Assembly (NCBI GenBank): GCA_009773995.1
Contig: VSMY01000015.1
Span: 1-31,077 of the forward strand
Origin: Oscillibacter sp.
GTDB taxonomy: Bacteria; Bacillota; Clostridia; Oscillospirales; Oscillospiraceae
Reading direction: 5' to 3'
DNA: 31,077 nucleotides
Shown here: positions 1 through 7,502 of the stretch, piece after piece
Numbering within the stretch: the stretch's first letter is position 1
Layout of the letters: the number at the start of each line of letters is the position of its first letter
Position numbers and translations under genes: made by a program
The notes under the pieces: model-generated
The model's database searches: none
What the model was told of the DNA's origin: nothing
Seen by the model: the letters and a program-made list of their open reading frames with translations, nothing else

Positions 1-84
1 CTCCTCCACCGTCTGGACAAACTCCGGCTCGTTGGCGTGCCGGGTCTTCACATGCTCGATGACACTGGAAAGATAGGCGTTCAT
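1..84 (-). CDS. gdhA: NADP-type glutamate dehydrogenase, N-terminal fragment
   Basis: The first 28 codons are present; the gene runs off the left edge of the window. The peptide contains NEPEFVQTVEE, the conserved N-terminal signature of hexameric NAD(P)-glutamate dehydrogenases. The enzyme interconverts glutamate and 2-oxoglutarate plus ammonium. Its AGGAGG ribosome site overlaps the stop codon of the upstream aminotransferase, only 12 bases away, so it is very probably the last visible gene of the iorAB operon. In that setting it would regenerate 2-oxoglutarate, the amino acceptor for the aminotransferase. Cofactor preference cannot be read from this fragment. Confidence 0.85.
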   Translation of the reverse strand, partial: MNAYLSSVIEHVKTRHANEPEFVQTVEE

Positions 85-96
85 TGAAATTTCCTC

Positions 97-1275
97 CTAT
101 TGATATTCTTTGATCAGGGCCTCAAATACAGGCAGGCTCTGTAGGAGCATTTCGTGGGACACGCAGGTACTGGCCCGGAAGTAGTCGGGACAGCCGAAGT
201 CCCCGCCGGGAACCACCAGGAGATTCCGTTCTTTCGCCCGGTCGGAGAAGGCCTGGGCGTCGCCCCCCGGTGCTTTGACAAAGAGGTAGAACGCGCCGTT
301 GGGCTTGACGCACCGGTAGCCGTAAGAGGTCAGCGCGCCGTAGAGAGCCAGGCGGTTGCGGTCATAGGCTTCCAAGTCGGGCCGGGAGGCCGCACAGGCG
401 GCCGCTACCCGCTGCTGGAGGGAGGGGGCACAGACGTGGCCCAGGGATCTGGCCGCGCCCGCCGCCGCGGCGAACAACAGCCCGCCGTCCTCCGCCCAGT
501 CCGGGACGCAGAGGTAACCGATACGCTCGCCGGGCATGGAGAGGGACTTGGAGTAGGAGTAGCAGATGACGGTGTTGGGATAAATATCCGGAAGGAAGGG
601 GACCTCGGCCCCGTCATATACCAGCTCCCGGTAGGGCTCATCGGAGATGATATAGATGGGCCGCCCCAGCTCCCGGCTCTTGCGGGTCAGAACCTCCGCT
701 AATCTTTCCAGGGTCTCCCGGGTATAGATGACACCAGAGGGGTTGTTGGGAGAGTTGACGATGACCGCCTGAGTGTGGGGTGTGACCCGCGCCGACAGGG
801 CGGCGCAGTCGATCTGGAACGCCTCCCTGTCGGCGGGGACCGGGACGAAGGCGGCCCCGTTGGCCTCCACGAAGGGGCGGTACTCGGCGAAGTAAGGCGC
901 AATGGCCAGGACTTCCGCCCCCTCCACCGCCAGGGCCCGGATGACGGACGTCAGGGCGGGAGCCGCGCCGCAGGTGAAGAAGAAATTTTCTCCCCGAAGG
1001 TTGGAACCATAGCGGCGGTTCAGTTCCTCCGCCACAATCTGCCGCGCGTCCATGGCCCCGGGGGCCTGGGTGTAGCCGTGGACCGTGAGGCTGTCCAAGT
1101 TGCGAAGGATGGAGACAAAGGCCTCGTTGACCTCCGGCGGCGAGGGAATGGAGGGATTGCCGATAGAGAAGTCGTAGACGGTCTCTCCGGCAGCGGCCTG
1201 CCGGAGGCCGAACGCAAACAGCTCCCGGATGCAGGAGCGCGTCTGGCCCAGGGCCAGCATGTGCTGATTGATCAT
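97..1275 (-). CDS. PLP-dependent class I/II aminotransferase
   Basis: A 392-residue fold-type I aminotransferase, normal length for the AspC/AAT superfamily. Visible hallmarks are the SPNNPSG loop (about 175-181), SDEPYREL with the cofactor Asp near 212, and the Schiff-base lysine K243 in SYSKSLSMPGERIGY, followed by the phosphate-binding Arg near 251. It starts at ATG after TAAGGAGG, 12 bases behind the CoA-transferase gene. As part of the iorA-iorB-CoA-transferase-aminotransferase-gdhA unit it most likely converts an amino acid to the 2-oxo acid used by IorAB, with 2-oxoglutarate as acceptor. Substrate (aromatic, branched or other) cannot be decided from sequence. Family assignment is firm, pathway role is inferred from the operon. 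Confidence 0.9.
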   Translation of the reverse strand: MINQHMLALGQTRSCIRELFAFGLRQAAAGETVYDFSIGNPSIPSPPEVNEAFVSILRNLDSLTVHGYTQAPGAMDARQIVAEELNRRYGSNLRGENFFFTCGAAPALTSVIRALAVEGAEVLAIAPYFAEYRPFVEANGAAFVPVPADREAFQIDCAALSARVTPHTQAVIVNSPNNPSGVIYTRETLERLAEVLTRKSRELGRPIYIISDEPYRELVYDGAEVPFLPDIYPNTVICYSYSKSLSMPGERIGYLCVPDWAEDGGLLFAAAAGAARSLGHVCAPSLQQRVAAACAASRPDLEAYDRNRLALYGALTSYGYRCVKPNGAFYLFVKAPGGDAQAFSDRAKERNLLVVPGGDFGCPDYFRASTCVSHEMLLQSLPVFEALIKEYQ

Positions 1276-1287
1276 TTTTCCGCCTCC

Positions 1288-2619
1288 TTATCGTCTGTTG
1301 GACCGCCGCCAGATTTTCTGCTCCTGGGCGGCGGCAATGAGCGCGTCCCGGAAATCGGGGTGGGCGATGGAGACCAGCAGCTCCGCCCGTTCCCAGGTGG
1401 ACCGGCCGGCCAGGTTCACAGCGCCGTACTCGGTGACGATGTAATAGGCCTGGCTTCTGGGGTCCGTGACAATGTCCCCGGCGAAGTGGGGCACAATTCG
1501 GGACCGGCGGACGCCGCCCTTGTCCACGAAGGACGAGACCATGCAGATGAAGGCCTTCCCGCCCCGGGACATGGCGGCCCCGGTGAGGTAGTCCAGCTGG
1601 CCCCCCGTGCCGCTGATGTGCCGCAGTCCGGCGCTTTCCGCACAGGTCTGCCCGTAGAGGTCTACGGCGATGCAGCTGTTGATGGAGATCATGTCGTCCA
1701 ATTGGGCGATGGTCTCCGGGGCGTTGACGTACTCCAGGGGGGCCACGGTGACCGAGGGATTCTGGTCCACCCAGTCGTAGAGGGCCTGGGAGCCGAAGAC
1801 GATGCCCGTCATGCCCTTGTTCCGGTGGATGGTCTTCCGGGCATTGGTCAGCTTTCCGGCCTTGTACAGCTCATAGTAGGCGTCGCCGCAGAGCTCCGTG
1901 TGCATCCCCAGGTCCTTCAGGTCCGACTGGGCTAGCAGGGCTCCCACCACATTGGGCATGGCTCCGATGCCAAGCTGAAGCGTGGCCCCGTCCTTGACGA
2001 AGGGAACGATCCGCTTCGCGATCCTCCGGTCCTCCTCCGTGGCCTTCGCCACCGGGAACTGGGGCAGGGGATCGTGGGGCCCCTCCACCACATAGTCTAC
2101 CTCCGAGAGGTGGATAGACTCGTCGAAGCCGCCCAGAATGCGGGGCAGGTGCTCGTTGACCTCCAGGATTACGATGTCCGCCTTCTCCAGGATACCCCGG
2201 GCGATACCGGCGGCGCAGGAGAGGTTGAAATACCCATGCTTGTCCATGGGCGGGACGCACATCATGGCCACGTTCACCGTCAGGAAGTGGCGGTAGTAAG
2301 GCACCACGTTCCGAAAAATCATGGGGATATAGTTGCATAAATCCCGGTCGCAGAGCTTCCGCTCATAGGCGGAGCAGTGCCAGGAGTTGTAGAGGAAATG
2401 CTCCCGGGCGGGGTCGCACTCCACCACTTGGATGGGGCCGAAGAGCAGGTTGCCCCGAATCTTTACGTCGCTCAGCTCGTCCCGACGCTTGGCCAGAGCG
2501 GCGTCCAGAAGCGGCGGGAAGCAGACGTTGGTGGTGTAGTCCACCCAGTCCCCGCTTTTCACCACTTGGACCGCCTGTTCCGGAGTGCGCAGCTTCTGCC
2601 GGTATTGGTCCTGCAGCAT
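1288..2619 (-). CDS. Acetyl-CoA hydrolase/transferase family CoA-transferase
   Basis: A 443-residue family I CoA-transferase of the butyryl-CoA:acetate / 4-hydroxybutyrate CoA-transferase type. The catalytic glutamate is E242 in LGMHTEL, with the nucleotide-site motif LQLGIGAMPN (about 215-224) and the C-terminal GTGGQLDYLTGA and YIVTEYGAVNLAGRS motifs. It starts 10 bases after iorB with an AAGGAGG site. Sitting between iorB and the aminotransferase, it probably moves CoA from the acyl-CoA made by IorAB to acetate or a similar acid, releasing the end-product acid and conserving the thioester. It is only a distant paralog of the CoA-transferase at 7.5-8.8 kb. Substrate specificity is inferred; a role as general butyryl-CoA:acetate transferase is possible. 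Confidence 0.85.
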   Translation of the reverse strand: MLQDQYRQKLRTPEQAVQVVKSGDWVDYTTNVCFPPLLDAALAKRRDELSDVKIRGNLLFGPIQVVECDPAREHFLYNSWHCSAYERKLCDRDLCNYIPMIFRNVVPYYRHFLTVNVAMMCVPPMDKHGYFNLSCAAGIARGILEKADIVILEVNEHLPRILGGFDESIHLSEVDYVVEGPHDPLPQFPVAKATEEDRRIAKRIVPFVKDGATLQLGIGAMPNVVGALLAQSDLKDLGMHTELCGDAYYELYKAGKLTNARKTIHRNKGMTGIVFGSQALYDWVDQNPSVTVAPLEYVNAPETIAQLDDMISINSCIAVDLYGQTCAESAGLRHISGTGGQLDYLTGAAMSRGGKAFICMVSSFVDKGGVRRSRIVPHFAGDIVTDPRSQAYYIVTEYGAVNLAGRSTWERAELLVSIAHPDFRDALIAAAQEQKIWRRSNRR

Positions 2620-2629
2620 GTCGGCCTCC

Positions 2630-3208
2630 TTACTTCGCCGCGGCCCGGCCTGCCCAGTAGGCGGCCAGGTTCAGCTCCAGGAATTTCTCCGGGACGATCT
2701 TGGCTATGACGGCCTCCCAGTCGATGCGCTCCAAGCCCAGGGCCTTGGCCATGGCGCCGAAGAGCACCACGTTCATGCACTTGGCGCTGCCCAGGGCTGC
2801 CGCCTCCGCCGCCGCGTCCAGGGTCACGCAACGGAAATGGGCCTCCATGGCCTCCAGGCATCCGGCAGGGTATTCGCACAGGCCCGCCGCGATGGTGGAG
2901 GAGGGCAGCTCGTAGTCGTTGATGATGGCCACACCGCCGGGTTCGAGGAACTCCGCATAGCGGACCGCTTCCATTTTCTCGAAGGCCACCAGGATATCCG
3001 CTGCGCCGGGGCCGATGACGGGGGAGCAGACCTTCTTGCCCCAGTGGACCTGGGTGGAGACGCTGCCGCCCCGCTGGCTCATGCCGTGGACCTCGGACAT
3101 CTTCACGTCATAGCCCGCTTCCATCAAGCCGGTCACCAGAATCTTCGCGGCCAGGATGGCGCCCTGGCCGCCGACGCCCACCAGTAAAGCGCTCTGCCGT
3201 TCCATCAT
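2630..3208 (-). CDS. iorB: Indolepyruvate:ferredoxin oxidoreductase, beta subunit
   Basis: 192 residues, typical of IorB, the gamma-domain subunit of 2-oxoacid:ferredoxin oxidoreductases. GVGGQGAILAAKIL near the N-terminus and the SEVHGMSQRGGSV motif are diagnostic. The chosen ATG (3206-3208) overlaps the iorA stop as ATGA and has AAGGAGA six bases upstream; the next codon is also ATG. With IorA it forms the cytoplasmic complex that oxidatively decarboxylates aryl-2-oxo acids (indolepyruvate, phenylpyruvate) to aryl-acyl-CoA, reducing ferredoxin. A longer reading frame upstream exists but lies inside iorA and has no ribosome site. Confidence 0.93.
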   Translation of the reverse strand: MMERQSALLVGVGGQGAILAAKILVTGLMEAGYDVKMSEVHGMSQRGGSVSTQVHWGKKVCSPVIGPGAADILVAFEKMEAVRYAEFLEPGGVAIINDYELPSSTIAAGLCEYPAGCLEAMEAHFRCVTLDAAAEAAALGSAKCMNVVLFGAMAKALGLERIDWEAVIAKIVPEKFLELNLAAYWAGRAAAK

Positions 3209-4959
3209 TTCGTCTCCTTTCTGGAAATCGCCCCCACGGGGCACACCTGGGCGCAGACCGTGCAGCCCACGCACTGCGTCGCGTCGATCCGGCAGTGTCC
3301 CTCCCGCATGGAGACGGCGGGGCAGCCCACCTTCAGGCACATTTTGCATCCGATGCACTTCTCCCGGTTCGCCTCGCACAGTCCGATATCATGGAGAATG
3401 CGCTTGATGAGGAGACAGGGCCGGCGGGTGATGATGGCGGCGGGAACCTCCGACGCCAGGGCATCGTCCACAGCCTTCTGCATGGCCGCCAGGTCCTGGG
3501 GGTCCACGATGATGACGTTCCGATAGCCCAGGGCTCGGAGGACATCCTCGATTTTGATGGTGGCGGCGATGTCCCCCTGGAGGGTGTAGCCGCTGCCGGG
3601 GTTTTCCTGGTGCCCGGTCATGCCGGTGATGGAGTTGTCCAGCACCACGGGGATGACGTTTGCCTTGTTATAGAGGATTTCGGCCGCGCCGGTTATGCCG
3701 CTGTGGAAAAAGGTGGAGTCCCCCAGGATGCCGAAGACCTTCTTTTTCCGGCCCGTCGCCTCAAACGCCTTTGCCATGCCGGCGGCCACGGAGAAGCCGC
3801 CGCCCATACAGACGCAGGTGTCCATGGCGCTTAGGGGCGCGGAGGCCCCCAGGGTATAGCAGCCGATGTCGCCGCAGATCACGAAGTCCTTTCCCTTGGA
3901 CATGGAGTAGAAAAAGCCTCGGTGCGGACAGCCGGGACACAGGGCCGGGGGCCGGGAGACGGCCTGGACGCCCACGTCCACGGTTTCCGGAGTGGTCCCG
4001 AACAGCTCCTGCCGGAGGCGCTGGGGGCTCTGCTCGTAGATGCGCCCCACCAGCTCCTTTCCCACGCAGGGTATCCCGGCGGCCTTGATCTGCTCCTCCA
4101 TGAAAGGCTCCAGCTCCTCGACGACGTACAGGGTTTCCACTTTGGAGGCGAAATCTCGGATGAGCTTCATGGGCAGCGGGTAGGTCAGGCCCAGCTTCAG
4201 GAAGGAGGCGTCCTCCGGGAAGGCGTCCTTGGCGTACTGGTAGGCCACGGAGGCCGTGATGACGCCGATCTTCCCGCCCTTCATCTCCAGCTTGTTCAGG
4301 GGGCAGGTTTCGCCGTACTCCGCCAAGGCGGCCAGATTCCGCTCTACCTTTGGGTGATTATGATAGGCGTTGGCCGGAGCGCAGATGTACTTTTGGGTGT
4401 TCCTCCGGTAGTCGGGAATTTCCTGCTCCTCCCGCTCCCCGAAGGTCACCAGGCTCTTGGAGTGGGAAATCCGGGTGGTGACGCGGAACAGCACCGGCAT
4501 ATCGAATCCCTCGGAAATCCGGTATGCCTCTTTCATGAAATCCACGCATTCCTGGGAGTCTGACGGTTCCACCAGGGCGATCCGGGCGGCCTTGGCGTAA
4601 TAGCGGTTGTCCTGCTCGTTTTGCGAGGAGTGCATGCCGGGATCGTCCGCGGACACGATGACGAATCCTCCTGTAACGCCGTTGTAAGCGGCGGTGAAAA
4701 CAGGGTCCGCCGCCACGTTGAGCCCAACGTGCTTCATGGCGCAGAGGCTCCGCACCCCGGCGATGGCCGCTCCATAAGCCGCCTCCGCCGCCACTTTTTC
4801 GTTGGGGGCCCACTCGCAGTAGAGGGATTCCTTGTACTGGGGCAGGTTCTCGAAAATCTCCGTGCTGGGGGTGCCGGGATACGCGGAGCAGATCTTGACT
4901 CCGGCCTCGTAGGCGCCCCGGGCGATGGCCTCGTTTCCAGATAGCAGATGTCGTTTCAA
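3205..4959 (-). CDS. iorA: Indolepyruvate:ferredoxin oxidoreductase, alpha subunit
   Basis: A 584-residue IorA. In order: an N-terminal pyrimidine-binding domain (SGNEAIARGAYEAG, YPGTPSTEI), a middle transketolase-like domain, a thiamine-diphosphate-binding domain (CPGCPHRGFFY, GDIGCYTLG, GILGDSTFFHSG, LDNSITGMTG), and a C-terminal two-[4Fe-4S] ferredoxin domain (CIGCKMC...GCP, CVGCTVC...CP). It catalyses ferredoxin- and CoA-dependent oxidative decarboxylation of aryl pyruvates. The start is TTG at 4957-4959, seven bases after AGGTGG; no ATG fits the N-terminus. It is the first gene of a five-gene operon and divergent from a LysR regulator, which probably controls it. In this context an amino-acid fermentation role is more likely than biosynthesis. 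Confidence 0.95.
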   Translation of the reverse strand: MKRHLLSGNEAIARGAYEAGVKICSAYPGTPSTEIFENLPQYKESLYCEWAPNEKVAAEAAYGAAIAGVRSLCAMKHVGLNVAADPVFTAAYNGVTGGFVIVSADDPGMHSSQNEQDNRYYAKAARIALVEPSDSQECVDFMKEAYRISEGFDMPVLFRVTTRISHSKSLVTFGEREEQEIPDYRRNTQKYICAPANAYHNHPKVERNLAALAEYGETCPLNKLEMKGGKIGVITASVAYQYAKDAFPEDASFLKLGLTYPLPMKLIRDFASKVETLYVVEELEPFMEEQIKAAGIPCVGKELVGRIYEQSPQRLRQELFGTTPETVDVGVQAVSRPPALCPGCPHRGFFYSMSKGKDFVICGDIGCYTLGASAPLSAMDTCVCMGGGFSVAAGMAKAFEATGRKKKVFGILGDSTFFHSGITGAAEILYNKANVIPVVLDNSITGMTGHQENPGSGYTLQGDIAATIKIEDVLRALGYRNVIIVDPQDLAAMQKAVDDALASEVPAAIITRRPCLLIKRILHDIGLCEANREKCIGCKMCLKVGCPAVSMREGHCRIDATQCVGCTVCAQVCPVGAISRKETK

Positions 4960-5024
4960 TGTGATACCACCTTTCCCGCGTCGACAATGAACGCATTCGT
5001 ACTGTAATTATCTTACAAAAAAAC

Positions 5025-5061
5025 TTGAGGAATGGAAAATACTTATGTATAATACAGGTAT
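5025..5061 (+). promoter_or_regulatory. lysR promoter with two ATAC/GTAT dyads in the iorA-lysR divergent region
   Basis: TTGAGG (5025-5030) and a TG-extended TATAAT (5048-5053) are separated by exactly 17 bases, pointing at the LysR gene. Two dyads overlap the -10 region: ATAC-TTAT-GTAT (5039-5050) and ATAC-AG-GTAT (5052-5061). Short AT-rich dyads between a LysR gene and its divergent target are the usual place for LysR binding and autorepression. The iorA promoter on the other strand is not clear; a weak GATAAT lies near 5010. The promoter is well supported, the operator role is inference. Confidence 0.65.
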
Positions 5062-5098
5062 AAGTTAAGTAAATACCTTGTTTTGCAGGAGAGGGAAC

Positions 5099-6001
5099 AT
5101 GAACTTTACCCAGATGATGTACGCGCTGGCCGTGGCCAGGCACCGCAATATCTCCAAAGCCGCCGCCAGTCTTTTTATCTCACAGCCGGCGCTGTCCCTG
5201 CAAATGAAAAAGCTGGAAGAAGAACTGGGCGTGTCCCTGTTTAAGCGGGAGCCTCAGGGCGTTCAGCTGACCGCCCAAGGCGAGCTTTTTTACAAGAATG
5301 CCCAGCCCGTGGAACAGACCTGGCACCAGCTGCTGAGCGCGATGGAGCAGGACAAGCGGCAGTCTCCAAAGCACCTTCGCATAGGAATCGGCACCAGGGT
5401 GTATACCAACGACCTGTTTGATCCGCTTATGCGTTTTTTTGACGCTCACCCGGAACTCAATGTCACCTTCTTGACGGAAGCCAATGGAGATTTCATTTCG
5501 GGCTTAGAGAACGGGCTGCTGGATCTGGCCCTTGACCGGTTCCCGGACGCGTCCGCGTACGCAAATTCCAAGAAGTTCTTCTCCTGTGAATTGATTGCCG
5601 AGCGGCAGTGCATCCTGACTTCGCTGGACGACTCGCTGGCCGCGCTGAACACCGTAGAGCTTTCACAGCTGGAGGGGAAAACGATCATTACCAGCTTGGA
5701 AAACTCGCCGGAAGACAGGATGACCCTGCAGACCTTCCAGTCTCGGGGAATCAAATGGAATAAAATTTACCGTTCGGACGGAATCGACACCATCATGATG
5801 CTGGTGGAGAGGGGAAACGGGGTCACACTGGGCCCGCTCTCATTTGCGAAATACTTCGGGATCAAGGCGATACCGATCGTTCCGGAGTCCTACCTAAGCA
5901 TGAGCTTCGTCTGCCTGCGGGAGCGGATGAGAGAACCCGAATTCCGTTTGCTCAAGGATTATTTGCTGCGCATCTGCCGCCGCCTGAAGGAGGAAGCGTG
6001 A
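5099..6001 (+). CDS. LysR-family transcriptional regulator
   Basis: 300 residues, standard LysR length. The N-terminal winged helix-turn-helix is clear (MYALAVARHRNISKAAASLF, then SQPALSLQMKKLEEELGVSLF), followed by a linker helix and a periplasmic-binding-protein-like effector domain from about residue 90. The ATG at 5099 is chosen because AGGAGAGGG precedes it; an in-frame TTG 21 bases upstream would place the ribosome site inside the gene. It is transcribed divergently from iorA and is the natural candidate regulator of that operon, perhaps sensing an amino acid or 2-oxo acid. Its 3' end overlaps the convergent MATE gene by 50 bases. Confidence 0.9.
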   Translation: MNFTQMMYALAVARHRNISKAAASLFISQPALSLQMKKLEEELGVSLFKREPQGVQLTAQGELFYKNAQPVEQTWHQLLSAMEQDKRQSPKHLRIGIGTRVYTNDLFDPLMRFFDAHPELNVTFLTEANGDFISGLENGLLDLALDRFPDASAYANSKKFFSCELIAERQCILTSLDDSLAALNTVELSQLEGKTIITSLENSPEDRMTLQTFQSRGIKWNKIYRSDGIDTIMMLVERGNGVTLGPLSFAKYFGIKAIPIVPESYLSMSFVCLRERMREPEFRLLKDYLLRICRRLKEEA

Positions 6002-7409
6002 CGGAAAACGGGGGAGCCGACGCGGGAAGGCGGCCCTTAAGCGGGCAGAGCGCCGGCCCTCTCCCCCCCCGGCGCAGACGGCGGTACATCGCCAGCGCGC
6101 ACAGCGCGGCCGTGGCGTCCATGATCGCCTGGCACATCACCGGACCATACAGGGGAATGACGGCGTTCAGGGCGAACATCAAGGGCACGTCAAAGATCCC
6201 CTTGCGGATAAGGGAGAGGAGCGTTGCCTGCCGGGTCTTTTTCACGGCCTGGAAATATCCCATCAGCAAAAAGCCCACCGCCGCGAAGGGCATGGAGACG
6301 CAGTGGATCCTGATAAAAACGGCGGCATAGTCCACAGTCTGCGGGACCTTGATGAACAGGGAGGCGATCGGGCGGGCCAGCAGCTGGAAGGCCAGCAGGA
6401 AAAACACGCTGGTACCGATCATTGCGAAAGCCGTGCAGCGCACGCTCTTTTCCAGCCGCTCCTGATTTTTCGCCCCGTAATTATAGGCCAGCAAGGGCAC
6501 CACACCCTGTGCGGTTCCCAGCAGTGTGTAGGCCGGAATGCCTTCCACCTTCTTGCAGATGCCGACTCCCGCCACCGCGGCCCCGCCAAAACCGACGACG
6601 ACATGGTTGAGCACCATATTAGACGCCGTGGACAGAAGCATCTGCAGGGCGGAGGGAAGCCCGATCTGCAGCACGCCCAAAGACGCCTCCTTTTCCAAAG
6701 AGAAGTGCCTGGGTGAGAGGGAGATCACCGTCCGGCGGCGCATCTTCCACTGGTAGAAGATGAAGTAAGCGCTGGTAACGCAGTTGGAGAGGAAGGTGGC
6801 GGCCGCCGCTCCCCGCAGCTCCAAGCCAAGCCCGAAGGGGAAGATGAAAAAGGGGTCCAGGATTATATTGAGCACGCCGCCCATGGAAAGCCCGAAGCTG
6901 GCCGCCTTAGAGGCGCCCTCCGCGCGGATGAAATGGGCTGCCACAAGGTTGAACGTAGCGGGTGTCCCTCCCAGGGTCAGCACCCAAAACACGTACGCGC
7001 CGGTATAGGGGCGTAGGGCCTCCGTGGAGCCCAGGAGAATCAGGAACGGTTCCCGGAACAGCGTGGCTACGGTGGCATAGGCCAGCATCGCCGCAAGCGC
7101 CCCGTAAAAGGCGAAGGCGGAGATTTTTTTTGCCATGGGGATGTCCCGCCGTCCCAAGGCGTTGGAAAACAGCGTCCCGCCGCCGACGCCGAAGAGATTG
7201 CCCAGAGCCGTCAAAGAGAGCTGCACCGGCAGGACCAGGGCGATGGCCGCTACCTGATCCGGATCGTTCAGCTGCCCGACAAAAAATGTATCCGCCAAGT
7301 TATAGAATGTGGTGATCAGCTGGCTGATCACCGTAGGGATCGCCAGCGTCAGCACCGCCTTCGCCACCGGCACTTTTTCAAACAGATCAACGTTTTCCTT
7401 GTCCAGCAT
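5952..7409 (-). CDS. MATE-family multidrug/Na+ efflux transporter
   Basis: 485 residues with about twelve hydrophobic segments, beginning with the MATE signature LTLAIPTVISQLITTFYNLADTFFVGQL and a central repeat (LQIGLPSALQMLLSTASNMVLNHVV). MATE proteins export cationic compounds using Na+ or H+. ATG follows AAAGGAGG. The last 35-40 residues (after YRRLRRGGRG) are proline- and arginine-rich, not membrane-like, and lie in the stretch overlapping the end of the convergent lysR gene, so they look like a read-through extension past the family's usual C-terminus. A terminator separates it from the CoA-transferase operon upstream, so it is probably a separate unit. Export substrate unknown. Confidence 0.88.
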   Translation of the reverse strand: MLDKENVDLFEKVPVAKAVLTLAIPTVISQLITTFYNLADTFFVGQLNDPDQVAAIALVLPVQLSLTALGNLFGVGGGTLFSNALGRRDIPMAKKISAFAFYGALAAMLAYATVATLFREPFLILLGSTEALRPYTGAYVFWVLTLGGTPATFNLVAAHFIRAEGASKAASFGLSMGGVLNIILDPFFIFPFGLGLELRGAAAATFLSNCVTSAYFIFYQWKMRRRTVISLSPRHFSLEKEASLGVLQIGLPSALQMLLSTASNMVLNHVVVGFGGAAVAGVGICKKVEGIPAYTLLGTAQGVVPLLAYNYGAKNQERLEKSVRCTAFAMIGTSVFFLLAFQLLARPIASLFIKVPQTVDYAAVFIRIHCVSMPFAAVGFLLMGYFQAVKKTRQATLLSLIRKGIFDVPLMFALNAVIPLYGPVMCQAIMDATAALCALAMYRRLRRGGRGPALCPLKGRLPASAPPFSVTLPPSGGGRCAANNP

Positions 7410-7456
7410 TTTCTCGCCTCCTTTGCTCTGATATAGGTCCTCCGGATTTCAAGAAA

Positions 7457-7489
7457 GAACACACCCAGAACCAGGCTCTGGGTGTGTTC
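7457..7489 (-). terminator. Rho-independent terminator of the 4-hydroxybutyrate operon
   Basis: A perfect 13-bp stem (GAACACACCCAGA with TCTGGGTGTGTTC) closes a 7-base loop. On the minus strand it is followed by TTCTTTCTT. It lies 14 bases after the CoA-transferase stop and before the MATE ribosome site. Confidence 0.85.
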
Positions 7490-7502
7490 CGTCTGCCGGG
7501 CC

